A stretch of DNA of 42,818 bases from a virus. The translations under genes were made by a program, and so were the position numbers. Under the pieces are notes generated by a model that was not told where the DNA came from, ran no database searches, and was given only the letters and a program-made list of their open reading frames with translations. This document shows, piece after piece, positions 15,702 through 23,864 of the stretch. How positions within the stretch are numbered: the stretch's first letter is position 1; every line of letters starts with the position of its first letter. The stretch is from positions 1 through 42,818 of IMG/VR virus record IMGVR_UViG_3300048930_000051; one strand, written 5' to 3'.

Positions 15702-18700
15702 ATGGCAGGACTGTTTGACGACTATGGCGCAGGAACCACCCGCAAGTCGGGTGGTTCTAGTGACCCTGGCGGGTCCAGCTACTCCCGCACGGCCGATGGG
15801 CGCAAGCGCCCCAAGTACGTCGCTGACCAGATGCGCAAGCGGGCGTCGTCCAAGTCCGAGCCCGCAAACCCCGAGGCGTTCCTGGAGGATCTGACCTCCA
15901 CGGACCTGAAGGCCATCCTTAGCAGCCCCGACACCCCCGAGTCGCTGAAGAAGGTTGCCAAGAAGATCGTCGAGGGCAAGGCTGATGGCAAGCCCAAGGA
16001 CGGGATCGTCGGTCTGCTGACCAACAACCCGCTGACGGACACGATGGGTGCCGTCCTGGATCTGATCGACAAGCCCAAGCGTGCCGTGGTGGCGACAGTG
16101 GACGAGGGCCTAGAGCAGCTGTACGGCTACGAGGATGGCTCCTCGTGGGCCGACAACGTGCTGCGCAAGAAGCAGTACGGGTTCGGTGACGTGTGGCAGA
16201 ACGCCGTCGATTACGAGAACTCCCAAGGCGATGGCGAAGTGTTCGGCATCGACGCCGACAACAAGTGGCTGGGCCGTGGTGTCGGGCTCGTGGGCGACAT
16301 CGGGCTGGACCCGCTCACGTATCTGGGTGTAGGTCTTGTGGACGACACCGCCAGGGCCAGTGGTGCTGCGGCCAAGGCGTTCAAGCCTGCCCGTTCGGAC
16401 ATCGCCCGTCGTGCGTTGACCGAAGCAGGCGAAGCCGCCAAGGGCGGTGACGCCAGCGCCGTGACGGCATTCCAGGAGTTGGCGCAACGGGTCGGCACGG
16501 GCGGGCGGGTGACCGCCGCCGAAGCCGAGAAGCTGGGGCTGGAAGGTGGCATCCGTTTCGGTGGCAAGCGCATCTTCGGTGATGCGGCCACATCCACGAA
16601 CCTGACCCGTCCCCTGACGTACGTGCGCTCCAAGGGTATGAACGCGCTGGGGCCGAAGCTGGCGAAGGTGTTCGGTGCCGACGAGATCGCGCTGGAGCGC
16701 CAGCTGCTGCGCTCCAAGGACACCGATCCCGTCAAGTGGGCTGCGGCGTTCGCTTCCAAGGACGCCAAGAAGGGCGGTCAGCTTGCCGCTGGCCGCTTCG
16801 GTGCCCGCAAGATCGTCGAGCTGGACGACATCTTCAACGAGCTGAAGAACAGCGGTGTCGATGGTGTGACGGTGAACCGTGCGCTGATCGGTGACCCCGA
16901 CGCCGCCGAGGCGGTCGGGGACGCCCTGCCACGGCTGCGTGCATGGCTGGACGATGTGCGCTCCGAAGCCGAAATCTACGGGTATCGGGAGAACTACGCC
17001 CCCCGTCTGTTGACCGACGAGGCCCGCAAGTTCCTGGAGACCAAGTGGGGTGCCACCGACCGTGGCTCGAACGGGGCTCGGACCACTTTGGAGGCGGTGC
17101 CGTGGTTCGAGAAGAAGTCGTACCAGATCGGTGACGAGTTCGGTGATCGGGTGCTGGGTTCACCTGAGCTTGTGGATGAGTTCGGTGATGTGGTCGAGGA
17201 CCAGATCCAGGGGCTGATCTCCAAGTGGGGTGGCCCTGAGGCCATCTACGTGGATGATGCCTTCCAGACGCTGCCACGATACGTGGCGGGCGTCCAGCAC
17301 CGCATCAAGGCCCAGTTCATCACCGAGAAGCTGCGTGAAGCAGGGGTGATCGTCACCGACGGGGAAGCCCTGGGACGGGCGACCACGAGGGCGGCGAAGC
17401 GGGCTGGGTTGGATGACATCGCCGCCAACGTCGATGACATCGCCCGTGACGCCGACGAAGCCGACAAGGCCATCGAACGCATCGAAGCCAAGATCACCGA
17501 CACCCGACCCGAGGTTGCCCCGAAGCTGGAGGCGGCATCGTCGCCCGATGCTGCCCCAGCGATGAAGCTGGAAGGCGATCGGGTCAACTGGGAGTCACGG
17601 CTGGATGACGCCAACCCTGCCCAGTTGAAGTTCACCGACCTGAAGAACCATCCTGGGTGGCAGCGCACGTTCAAGAACGAGCTTCAGATCGGCTTGGAGC
17701 GGTTCGGCAAGCCCGACGATTTCGAGATGTGGCCGTCGTGGATGGTCGAGGCGTACTCGAATGCGGGCAAGGTCGCTGACGACCCTGGCCCGTTCCTGCG
17801 GTTCGTGGACCAGGCCAACAAGCTTTTCAAGACCCAGGCCGTGTTCTCGCCTGGCTTCCACATCCGCAACTCGATGGGCGCGTACTTCAACTCGTTCGTG
17901 GCGGGCGTGGACATCCGTTCGTACCGTGAGTTCCGCCAGCTGATGCGTCAGTACCGCAAGGGCGGGTACGAGGCTTTGCCCGAGGGTTCCCGTGGGGTCA
18001 TGCGAACCATCATCGAGTCTGGTCTGATGGACGACGGCAACCGCTATGCGAACGAGCTGGCGTCCGCAGCCGATGGCGGCGGTCGCATCGTGCTCGGTGA
18101 CGTGTCTACTGCACGGCCACAAGGACGGCTCCAGGGGCTGCGAGACACGGCCATCGGCCCCAAGGCCCCGATGACCAAGGAACGGGTGCTGGAAGCCGCT
18201 CAGAAGCCTTTCAGGCACCCGCTGAACACGCTGAACGACAACCCCGCCACCCGTGCCTCACGGTTCGCTGGGGAGCGCATCGAGCACTTCCATCGTGGGT
18301 CGGTGGCGTACGACACGTTGAAGAAGGGCGGCTCCATGGAGACCGCCATCGACAAGGTGTACCAGTTCCACTTCGACTACGGGGACCTGAGCCACTTCGA
18401 GTCCAAGTACATGCGCCGTCTGGTGCCGTTCTGGACGTGGACCTCCCGCAACATGCCGCTCCAACTGGAGATGGCGCTGACCCAGCCCAAGATGTACCAG
18501 CGGTTCCGTGCCGTCCAGCAGTCGCTGGAACAGGGCTCCACCCAGGACCCGCTGGACCCCGAGTGGCTGACGAAATCGCCCACGAACATCAACATGTCGG
18601 GCTTCGACAAGATGGAGTTGGGACCGTTCTCGATCGGCGGTGAGGGCTCGTATCTGCTGCCCGATCTGCCGTTCCAGGATGTGGGCGAGAAGACCACCCA

Positions 18701-19187
18701 GCTTTCCCAGCAGGGTCCGACGGCGTTGCTGATGGACGCTGCGCCGATCATCAAGACGCCGCTGGAAACCACGTTCGGCAGGCAGCTGTTCAGCGGGGCT
18801 CCGCTGACCAACGAGTTGACCCCGATCCCGAACACGTGGTCGTTCCTGGTGCCGATCATCCGAGGCGCAACAGGCGACTCGGTGATCTCCAAGAACCCGA
18901 ACACGGGGGACTGGATGATCTCGAACAAGGACGCCTACAAGATCGAGCAGGCGCTTCCGCTGCTGGCACGTTTCCGACGGCTCGCCCCGTCGGAACAGAA
19001 GTACCAGGACCGTGCAGACGCTTCCTGGCTGTCGTTCTTGGGCTTCGGTACCCGCCAGGTCACCGAGAACGACCGCAAGAACAGCGCCTATGGGCGGCTG
19101 GATGACCTACAGACGCTTCGGGACCGCTTGAAGGACCAGGGCTACGACGTGCGCTCAGAGCGCACACGACAAATTGAAGGCGGTTGA
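15702..19187 (+). CDS. large internal virion/ejection protein
   Basis: 1161 residues, the largest gene. The N-terminus is Ser/Gly-rich; a Gly-rich hydrophobic patch GRGVGLVGDIGLDPLTYLGV follows near residue 190. Long charged helical regions with linkers dominate, including AENYAPRLLTDEA-type sequence near residue 430 and WTSRNMPLQLEMALTQPKMY near residue 915. Size, position after the wall-degrading enzymes and mixed helical/membrane-active character fit a podovirus ejection protein that helps form the trans-envelope DNA channel. No catalytic motif was recognised. Confidence 0.75.
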   Translation: MAGLFDDYGAGTTRKSGGSSDPGGSSYSRTADGRKRPKYVADQMRKRASSKSEPANPEAFLEDLTSTDLKAILSSPDTPESLKKVAKKIVEGKADGKPKDGIVGLLTNNPLTDTMGAVLDLIDKPKRAVVATVDEGLEQLYGYEDGSSWADNVLRKKQYGFGDVWQNAVDYENSQGDGEVFGIDADNKWLGRGVGLVGDIGLDPLTYLGVGLVDDTARASGAAAKAFKPARSDIARRALTEAGEAAKGGDASAVTAFQELAQRVGTGGRVTAAEAEKLGLEGGIRFGGKRIFGDAATSTNLTRPLTYVRSKGMNALGPKLAKVFGADEIALERQLLRSKDTDPVKWAAAFASKDAKKGGQLAAGRFGARKIVELDDIFNELKNSGVDGVTVNRALIGDPDAAEAVGDALPRLRAWLDDVRSEAEIYGYRENYAPRLLTDEARKFLETKWGATDRGSNGARTTLEAVPWFEKKSYQIGDEFGDRVLGSPELVDEFGDVVEDQIQGLISKWGGPEAIYVDDAFQTLPRYVAGVQHRIKAQFITEKLREAGVIVTDGEALGRATTRAAKRAGLDDIAANVDDIARDADEADKAIERIEAKITDTRPEVAPKLEAASSPDAAPAMKLEGDRVNWESRLDDANPAQLKFTDLKNHPGWQRTFKNELQIGLERFGKPDDFEMWPSWMVEAYSNAGKVADDPGPFLRFVDQANKLFKTQAVFSPGFHIRNSMGAYFNSFVAGVDIRSYREFRQLMRQYRKGGYEALPEGSRGVMRTIIESGLMDDGNRYANELASAADGGGRIVLGDVSTARPQGRLQGLRDTAIGPKAPMTKERVLEAAQKPFRHPLNTLNDNPATRASRFAGERIEHFHRGSVAYDTLKKGGSMETAIDKVYQFHFDYGDLSHFESKYMRRLVPFWTWTSRNMPLQLEMALTQPKMYQRFRAVQQSLEQGSTQDPLDPEWLTKSPTNINMSGFDKMELGPFSIGGEGSYLLPDLPFQDVGEKTTQLSQQGPTALLMDAAPIIKTPLETTFGRQLFSGAPLTNELTPIPNTWSFLVPIIRGATGDSVISKNPNTGDWMISNKDAYKIEQALPLLARFRRLAPSEQKYQDRADASWLSFLGFGTRQVTENDRKNSAYGRLDDLQTLRDRLKDQGYDVRSERTRQIEGG

Positions 19188-19519
19188 AACCGTTGTACGG
19201 GCAGACGATTCTGGGACTCAGCGAGGGGGGCACGGTTGCGATCGTGGTTGCCATCGTCGGTGCGATCGGGCTGGTGGTGCCAGCCGCGATCAATGGGTGG
19301 GTCCAAACGTCCAAGCTGAATCGCAAGGTCGATGAACTGGGTTCAGCCATAGCGACGAACCATGGCAAGCGCCCAGGGGAGTATCTGGAGATGGTGGCGG
19401 AAGCCCTCCAGGCGACCGTCCACATCCGTCACACACTGGACGAGCACACCATCCAGGACCAGGAACGGTTCGACGAGCTGACCGCCCAGATCCAGCAGGC
19501 GGGACAGAAGCGCCTGTAG
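19184..19519 (+). CDS. membrane protein with coiled coil (holin/spanin-like candidate)
   Basis: 111 residues. One strong transmembrane helix, GTVAIVVAIVGAIGLVVPAA, lies at about residues 16-35, followed by a charged helical tail (YLEMVAEALQATVHIRHTLDEHTI...) likely to be coiled coil. The likely start is TTG 19184 overlapping the preceding stop (TTGA); TTG 19193 is an alternative. It lies directly before the amidase and holin, so it probably belongs to the lysis cassette. The exact role is uncertain. Confidence 0.65.
   Translation: MKPLYGQTILGLSEGGTVAIVVAIVGAIGLVVPAAINGWVQTSKLNRKVDELGSAIATNHGKRPGEYLEMVAEALQATVHIRHTLDEHTIQDQERFDELTAQIQQAGQKRL
19501..19517 (+). promoter_or_regulatory. late motif copy 7
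   Basis: GGGACA-N5-GCCTGT within the last codons of the membrane-protein gene, with GTG 19524 starting 6 nt after it. It heads the amidase-holin pair. Conservation of the motif inside coding sequence is notable. Confidence 0.65.
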
Positions 19520-19523
19520 GTCT

Positions 19524-20282
19524 GTGCCTATGCAAACGTGGTGCCCGTTCGCCATCCACAAGCCGTTGGATGAAGCAGACGAACAGCCGAAGATCGTCCC
19601 CATCTGTTCGATCCTGCACTCGGCTGGTGGTTCTGCCGAGCTGAAGGGCTGGTGGGACAACCCGCTCTCCAAGGGGCTGGAGTCGCACTTCTTTGTGGAC
19701 GATCAGACGTACTTCGACAAGGGTGTCGAGTACGCCAAGCTGTACCAGTACATGCCGATCGACGTTCGTGCCGATGCGAACGGTGAAGCCAACCGCTTCC
19801 TGAAGGGTGGTCGCTGGTGTGGTGCGGTCTCGGTGGAGACCGCATCCACGGTCAACGCCACCGAGCCCTGGAGCCCGCCGCAGCTGCGGACCCTGGCCCG
19901 TCTGGGTGCGTGGCTGGTGAACCAGACCGAGATCGAACCGCGCATCATGCGCAACAAGGTGGACCACGGATTCGGCTGGCACATCATGTTCGGGACGGGT
20001 CCGAATGCCCCCTGGACGAAGGTCGTGGGCAAGGTTTGCCCTGGGCCGCAGCGGATCAAGCAGATGCCTGGTCTGGTCGAGAACATCAAGGCGTTGTCCT
20101 CTGGGGCACCGCCGTACGTGAAGGAGCAGAACATCTTGGCTGCCATCAGCGAAGCCCGTTTCAAGAAGCTGGAAGACGACGTTGCCGCCATCTTGCGCCA
20201 GCTGGAGTCCTCGGCGGATCGGTCGTCCCCCAAGGGTGCGACCATCCGCAACGGCCTGAAGCAGCTGGGAGCGAAGCTGTGA
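19524..20282 (+). CDS. N-acetylmuramoyl-L-alanine amidase endolysin
   Basis: 252 residues. It reads as an Amidase_2/PGRP-type zinc enzyme that cuts between muramic acid and L-alanine: first ligand His32 in SILHSAGG, a conserved Glu105 in GAVSVETAST, His148/His153 in DHGFGWHI, and a Cys ligand (Cys172) in KVCPGPQRI. The C-terminal 60 residues are a helical segment, perhaps for multimerisation or wall binding. GTG 19524 follows a late motif; ATG 19530 is an alternative. It overlaps the holin gene as GTGA, forming a lysis pair. Confidence 0.85.
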   Translation: MPMQTWCPFAIHKPLDEADEQPKIVPICSILHSAGGSAELKGWWDNPLSKGLESHFFVDDQTYFDKGVEYAKLYQYMPIDVRADANGEANRFLKGGRWCGAVSVETASTVNATEPWSPPQLRTLARLGAWLVNQTEIEPRIMRNKVDHGFGWHIMFGTGPNAPWTKVVGKVCPGPQRIKQMPGLVENIKALSSGAPPYVKEQNILAAISEARFKKLEDDVAAILRQLESSADRSSPKGATIRNGLKQLGAKL

Positions 20283-20467
20283 CCCCCGAACAGCGTACCG
20301 CCGTCTATGCGGCGGTACCGCCGATCGCTGCGGTTATGGTCGTGTTCGGGTTGCTCAGCGAGCAACAGGCGGCCGTGGTTGCCGCCGCCGTGGTGGCGAT
20401 CCTGGGCGTGCTGGTGGCGTTCTGGAACCGCCCCACCAAGATGGACCCGCTACCGCCCCTGCGCTAG
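20279..20467 (+). CDS. holin
   Basis: 62 residues with two predicted transmembrane helices, about residues 9-25 (AAVPPIAAVMVVFGLL) and 29-48 (QAAVVAAAVVAILGVLVAFW), and a short charged, Pro-rich tail. Size and two-helix topology fit actinophage-type holins that let the endolysin reach the wall. GTG 20279 overlaps the amidase stop as GTGA. It is the last gene of the late arm, 7 bases from the convergent gene's stop. Confidence 0.8.
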   Translation: MTPEQRTAVYAAVPPIAAVMVVFGLLSEQQAAVVAAAVVAILGVLVAFWNRPTKMDPLPPLR

Positions 20468-20471
20468 ATGG

Positions 20472-20510
20472 CCCCTAGGGCTTCAAGCACTCGTGGCTGA
20501 AGCCCAGGGG
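20472..20510. terminator. bidirectional terminator between converging arms
   Basis: CCCCT-A-GGGCTTCA pairs with TGAAGCCC-AGGGG: a 13-bp stem with one bulged A and a 12-nt loop. It lies exactly between the end of the late arm and the end of the early arm and overlaps the last codons of the left-pointing gene. No long T tract on either side. Confidence 0.7.
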
Positions 20511-20828
20511 CGGGTTCCAGCGGACCGCATTCCACTTCCCGTTGGCATTGTTGAACTCAACATGCCACCCGTCTTCTGGCGGATACTGGGCGTTCACCCG
20601 ATCCTTCTCGGCTTGACGCTCTGGTGTTGGGATGATGTTCCCGTCCTTGTCAATCCAGATGTGGGCGGCCAGGCGGGTGTCAGCCCAGATGAACGCATCC
20701 ACGGCGCTAGGGAACCCGTCCGTCTCGGCCCACCAATCATCGTCGGTGGATCGAATGGACATCATCGCTTCTTCGTATCGGATGCCGTAGAAGGGGCACC
20801 CATACGGCCACGACTCACCTGCTGTCAT
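20475..20828 (-). CDS. hypothetical protein, end of early arm
   Basis: 117 residues, not recognised; acidic and Trp-rich (SIRSTDDDWWAETDGFPSAV, IWIDKDGNIIPTPERQAEKD). It is soluble, with no membrane segment. ATG overlaps the stop of the preceding gene (ATGA). Last gene of the left-pointing arm; its stop lies inside the terminator hairpin. Confidence 0.75.
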   Translation of the reverse strand: MTAGESWPYGCPFYGIRYEEAMMSIRSTDDDWWAETDGFPSAVDAFIWADTRLAAHIWIDKDGNIIPTPERQAEKDRVNAQYPPEDGWHVEFNNANGKWNAVRWNPPLGFSHECLKP

Positions 20829-20971
20829 TGGTCATCCTCTTTCGTGCATCGGTCCAGCAGGCCATTCGCTGCGAAGTCCAGGGCGTCGTACGCCCCCTCG
20901 TTGATGATCTCCCACAAGCACCCTGGGGTGTCGGGGTAGCCGCACACCGTGTTGCCGCATGGCTGGGTCAC
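20825..20971 (-). CDS. 48-residue Cys-containing protein
   Basis: Small gene found from its overlaps on both sides (GTGA at its start, ATGA at its end). Cysteines at positions 5, 10, 18 and 43 (CGNTVCGYPDTPGC) could form a small zinc-binding knuckle. The C-terminal half is an amphipathic helix. Function unknown. Confidence 0.65.
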   Translation of the reverse strand: MTQPCGNTVCGYPDTPGCLWEIINEGAYDALDFAANGLLDRCTKEDDQ

Positions 20972-21135
20972 GGGAACACCGCCTCAACCGTCGTGCGGTA
21001 CACCGTGTACGGTGCCCACTGGGGCGACGCCTTGGCCCACCGCTTCGCTTCGGCCAGCGCCTTTGCCTTGTTGGTGTGGTCGGAAGTCAGTAGTCCATCG
21101 GCGGACCTGACCTCGTACTTGGCCCAGCGGCTCAT
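20968..21135 (-). CDS. 55-residue hypothetical protein
   Basis: Small basic protein with a helical middle (NKAKALAEAKRWAKASP) and C-terminal strands. Starts with ATG overlapping the upstream stop (ATGA) and ends in a GTGA overlap, so it fits the translationally coupled chain. Not recognised. Confidence 0.65.
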   Translation of the reverse strand: MSRWAKYEVRSADGLLTSDHTNKAKALAEAKRWAKASPQWAPYTVYRTTVEAVFP

Positions 21136-21491
21136 GGGTTCACTCCGTCGATGTAGTCAGCGGCAGCCAGGAAGAGCCACCCTGCATAAGTGCTCGTCCC
21201 CGAGAGTGCTCCGCTTGCGACACGGCGCATCTCGTTGGTGTCTGGCTTCGCTGGCTTCCTGGGCACCGAACCATCGGCCCAACGGGTCACGATGACGGGA
21301 CGGGCGGTGGTAAATGCGGACGCGTCGCTGTCAACCTCGTCGACGAAGAACCTGCGAAACAGCACGTCGGGGTTGAAAGGCTCAACACCCACCACCTCGG
21401 CGTCCTCACACACCTCGGACCCGATAGGCACGTCACGCAGCAGCGCCACCCACCCGATGCCGTCAACCCAACCACCAGGACGGGCCGTCAT
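21132..21491 (-). CDS. hypothetical protein
   Basis: 119 residues, mixed alpha/beta, not recognised. Segments FNPDVLFRRFFVDEVDSD and FTTARPVIVTRWADGS look like strands around a loop. Coupled on both sides by ATGA overlaps. Confidence 0.7.
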   Translation of the reverse strand: MTARPGGWVDGIGWVALLRDVPIGSEVCEDAEVVGVEPFNPDVLFRRFFVDEVDSDASAFTTARPVIVTRWADGSVPRKPAKPDTNEMRRVASGALSGTSTYAGWLFLAAADYIDGVNP

Positions 21492-21688
21492 CGCCTGACC
21501 TCCACGGTCACCACGGGCTCAACTTCAATCGGGAACCACACGGCCTTGACGGTCACGTCACCGACCTCGAAGGTGGCACGGCAAAGCCTGCTGTCGGGGA
21601 TGACCGCTTCGGTCTTCCGCAGCGCCTCCAGCGCCAGCAGAAGGTCCAGGTGGTCACCCGAGTTCATCTGAAGGTCGCTAGTACTCAT
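21488..21688 (-). CDS. 66-residue hypothetical protein
   Basis: A helical N-terminal half (DHLDLLLALEALRKTEAVI) is followed by two strands ending in EVEPVVTVEVRR. The ATG at 21688 is chosen because it overlaps the upstream stop (ATGA); longer upstream extensions read in the wrong frame for gene g-like neighbours and are Arg-rich. Not recognised. Confidence 0.65.
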   Translation of the reverse strand: MSTSDLQMNSGDHLDLLLALEALRKTEAVIPDSRLCRATFEVGDVTVKAVWFPIEVEPVVTVEVRR

Positions 21689-21786
21689 GCCAGCACCAGC
21701 CATGCGATGAACACGATCACCAGGAACACGACCAGTCGCTGGGTCCAGATGTCGCTGGCGTGATAGATGGAACGTGCAAGGTTCAT
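21685..21786 (-). CDS. 33-residue membrane peptide
   Basis: A very short gene with one transmembrane helix (RLVVFLVIVFIAWLVL, about residues 17-32). ATG 21786 overlaps the upstream stop and its stop overlaps the next start, the strongest argument that it is real. Function unknown. Confidence 0.6.
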   Translation of the reverse strand: MNLARSIYHASDIWTQRLVVFLVIVFIAWLVLA

Positions 21787-21959
21787 CGGCCACCATCCAG
21801 GGACGGAACGTGGCGAGGGGGTGCAAGGCGCTTGTCGTGCGACACGCACAGGCACGCCATGCAGTTCCACCACGATCCAACGTTCGGGTCGGCTTCAAGG
21901 GTATTGTCCAGGCGACACTGAGGACACCGCCGCCCATTGAGTTCAGTTCGCTCGCTCAT
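21783..21959 (-). CDS. 58-residue zinc-ribbon protein
   Basis: CPQC and CMAC are spaced by 17 residues, a standard two-knuckle zinc ribbon, with a Pro/Arg-rich tail. Overlaps both neighbours as ATGA. Small zinc ribbons like this are common in phage early regions; the partner is unknown. Confidence 0.7.
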   Translation of the reverse strand: MSERTELNGRRCPQCRLDNTLEADPNVGSWWNCMACLCVSHDKRLAPPRHVPSLDGGR

Positions 21960-22372
21960 CGGTCACCCCGCACGGACCCAGATGCCTCAATGGCTTCGCG
22001 GTTCCTGATGTAGTCCAGATCCAGCTCGTGGTCGGCATCGGGGCCGTCCCACTTCAGCACCCGAGCCGAGGTCGGACGGATACCGAAGATGTCCGACTCG
22101 GGCAGCTTCTCGAACGCCTCTTGCACCAGGGCGGCGATCGCCAGCGGGGTCATCTCGCCAACCGTGTCCTCGGCGGCTTGACCATGCGCAACGTCGTGGT
22201 GTGCGGCCTTCGGGTTGATCTCGATACGCACCACCACCGAAGCGGCGGTACCTCGGGAGTGCCCACCCAGCGGCTGGGCTTCGATCTGGTCGATGGCTTC
22301 GTCGATCTGCTGATTGCTCAGCGGCAGGAAGAACGCCCCGCTGGTTTCGATGGTCTGTTCGTGATTGGTCAT
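21956..22372 (-). CDS. hypothetical protein behind a leaderless promoter
   Basis: 138 residues from the ATG at 22372, acidic, not recognised. An in-frame ATG at 22381 lies next to the predicted -10 box, so the downstream ATG is chosen: it lies 7 nt after TAGGAT. Segments include LSNQQIDEAIDQIEAQPLGG and AALVQEAFEKLPESDIF. It is the first gene of a transcription unit that runs to the end of the arm. Confidence 0.7.
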   Translation of the reverse strand: MTNHEQTIETSGAFFLPLSNQQIDEAIDQIEAQPLGGHSRGTAASVVVRIEINPKAAHHDVAHGQAAEDTVGEMTPLAIAALVQEAFEKLPESDIFGIRPTSARVLKWDGPDADHELDLDYIRNREAIEASGSVRGDR

Positions 22373-22379
22373 GGATGAC

Positions 22380-22411
22380 ATCCTAGTCGGTGACAGTTGG
22401 GTGATGTACGG
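22380..22411 (-). promoter_or_regulatory. leaderless early promoter, copy 1
   Basis: On the minus strand: a 21-bp box containing GTACATCACCCAACTGTCA (22391-22411), a 5-nt gap, -10 box TAGGAT (22380-22385), then 7 nt to ATG 22372. The same layout occurs three more times. The box spans the region where a -35 would lie, but no TTGACA-like hexamer is evident. Confidence 0.75.
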
Positions 22412-22580
22412 ATGGGTCGAACTTGGTGCCCCTCAGCAGCCCCAGGAACGCCCCCCACGGCATGTTGTGGACGTACGCCTTGGAGCCCGCAGGGGACCGC
22501 TGGGTGTTGTCCAACGTCTTGTCGGCCCGTACCGCTGCCGCAGCAGCGTTCAGGGCCTCTCGCACGGTCAGGTCGGTCAT
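22383..22580 (-). CDS. 65-residue hypothetical protein
   Basis: A helical N-terminus (TVREALNAAAAAVRADKTL) and C-terminal strands. Its last codons (PSVHHPTVTD) are encoded by the promoter box of the next unit, so the protein end and the regulatory element share sequence. ATG 22580 overlaps the upstream stop (ATGA). Not recognised. Confidence 0.65.
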   Translation of the reverse strand: MTDLTVREALNAAAAAVRADKTLDNTQRSPAGSKAYVHNMPWGAFLGLLRGTKFDPSVHHPTVTD

Positions 22581-22795
22581 CGCACCCCCGCTTCGGAGAT
22601 AAGGTCGTCACGGTGCTGCACCTGGAGCTTCAGTTCGGCAATGCGGTCCAGCAGGTCCTCCACGTCATCACTGGATTCGGTCAACATCAGCACCAGATCC
22701 TCGATGCGATCGGCTGCTCGGATCATCAGATCCCGAACGTCCCAGCGTTCGGGATGTTCAGCTGCTGCACGCAGCGTTTCAGCGGTTGTGTTCAC
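22577..22795 (-). CDS. 72-residue helical protein
   Basis: Acidic coiled-coil-like protein (MIRAADRIEDLVLMLTESSD followed by DVEDLLDRIAELKLQ). GTG 22795 overlaps the upstream stop as GTGA and decides the start. Not recognised; oligomerisation is likely. Confidence 0.65.
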   Translation of the reverse strand: MNTTAETLRAAAEHPERWDVRDLMIRAADRIEDLVLMLTESSDDVEDLLDRIAELKLQVQHRDDLISEAGVR

Positions 22796-23058
22796 GTGTC
22801 GCTCCTGTCTTCCCAGGCATAGGTGTGTGTGTTGTTCTCGGGGTCGTAGTGGCGGCGGTATGCACCGCCGCCCACGGGCACCAGTTCGGGCAGCTCGGAT
22901 GTGATCCGTCGATGCCCTGCTTCGTCTTTGACGGTGCGTGTTCTCGCTAGGTACAGCAGCCCGTCGCATGGACCGCCACCTGTCGCCAGGAAGCGGTCCT
23001 TGTCGGGGTTGGGTTTGGGGGGTGTCTTGCGGTTGGTCTTCGTGCGCTTGATTGCCAT
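22792..23058 (-). CDS. 88-residue hypothetical protein
   Basis: A very basic Lys/Pro/Thr-rich N-terminus (AIKRTKTNRKTPPKPNPD) precedes a small strand-rich domain ending PVGGGAYRRHYDPENNTHTY. ATG 23058 overlaps the upstream stop by one base (TAATG). Not recognised; nucleic-acid contact is possible from the charge. Confidence 0.65.
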   Translation of the reverse strand: MAIKRTKTNRKTPPKPNPDKDRFLATGGGPCDGLLYLARTRTVKDEAGHRRITSELPELVPVGGGAYRRHYDPENNTHTYAWEDRSDT

Positions 23059-23312
23059 TACGGGTGCCTGATGGGCCTGGCGTCCAAGAACATCTCGTAG
23101 CAAGAACTGAAGTGACCAAACACCTGGTCGTCTGGGATCAGTCGCCACTCCCCAGTCTTGATGTCAAGCTCACCGTGGTGGTGGGTCCCGTACCCTGCGT
23201 CCATCGTGAAGTAGTGGGTGTATCCACCCCCAGAGTTGATGCGACGGATCGGCAGGCCAGTTCTTTTGGCCCACTTCTTGGTGTTCTTCTCGCTGAGGGC
23301 CTGGAGTCCCAC
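23058..23312 (-). CDS. 84-residue hypothetical protein
   Basis: Contains NSGGGYTHYFTMDAGYGTHH, a Gly/His/aromatic-rich stretch that may be a metal or nucleotide site. N-terminus is basic helix (SEKNTKKWAKRTGLPIRRI). GTG 23312 directly abuts the upstream stop (TAGGTG). Not recognised. Confidence 0.6.
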   Translation of the reverse strand: MGLQALSEKNTKKWAKRTGLPIRRINSGGGYTHYFTMDAGYGTHHHGELDIKTGEWRLIPDDQVFGHFSSCYEMFLDARPIRHP

Positions 23313-23864
23313 CTAGAACACCGTGTTCAGGATCGACAGCTGGTAACCGTCAGCGGCACGCTGACGTTCCAGATCCTCAGCCAACGGCAACGTGAACGTG
23401 CCGTCCAACAGCATGAGCCCGACCAGCGAGTACCCCACCAGATCCACCCAGGCGTCCTCCAGCGGCTCTGCGGCCCCACTGGAGCCCCGCTCCAGCAGGT
23501 TGTTGATGCGGGCAACCTTGTCGGAGATCCGCACGACCAACCCTGTGTGGCCGAATGCCAGGATGTTGCCCGACCCGTAGTCGCGCTGCTTGTTGGTGAC
23601 GTGGAAGCGGATCTCGGTCATCGACAAATCGCACACACCGAAGGATGCTGCACCGATGATCTCGTAGTCGGCGGGGACGATCGCAACGGGGGTGCCGTTG
23701 CGAACATCGTCCCGCAAATCCCGCAGCCGTGACTCGACCACATCGAGTGCTTCCTGGGGGGACTCGGGAAGGTCAATGCTTTGATGGACGGCCCAGCTGC
23801 ACCAGCGGAGGTCGATCTTCAACCCCGCCTGTTCGATTCCTTCTTGCCAGGTCGATGCGGTCAT
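23313..23864 (-). CDS. Nmad1/DUF1599-like nucleotide-modification protein
   Basis: 183 residues. The C-terminal two thirds match the DUF1599 (Nucleotide modification associated domain 1) pattern: NKQRDYGSGNILAFG at about residues 91-105, LVVRISDKVARINNLLERG at about 109-127 and AAEPLEDAWVDLVGYSLVGL at about 131-150, with Lys92, Asp95, Arg112, Asp115 and Asp137 as likely active-site residues. The family is all-alpha, related to NTP pyrophosphohydrolases, and is found in phages with modified bases. ATG 23864 overlaps the phosphatase gene stop (ATGA), suggesting joint function. Confidence 0.75.
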   Translation of the reverse strand: MTASTWQEGIEQAGLKIDLRWCSWAVHQSIDLPESPQEALDVVESRLRDLRDDVRNGTPVAIVPADYEIIGAASFGVCDLSMTEIRFHVTNKQRDYGSGNILAFGHTGLVVRISDKVARINNLLERGSSGAAEPLEDAWVDLVGYSLVGLMLLDGTFTLPLAEDLERQRAADGYQLSILNTVF

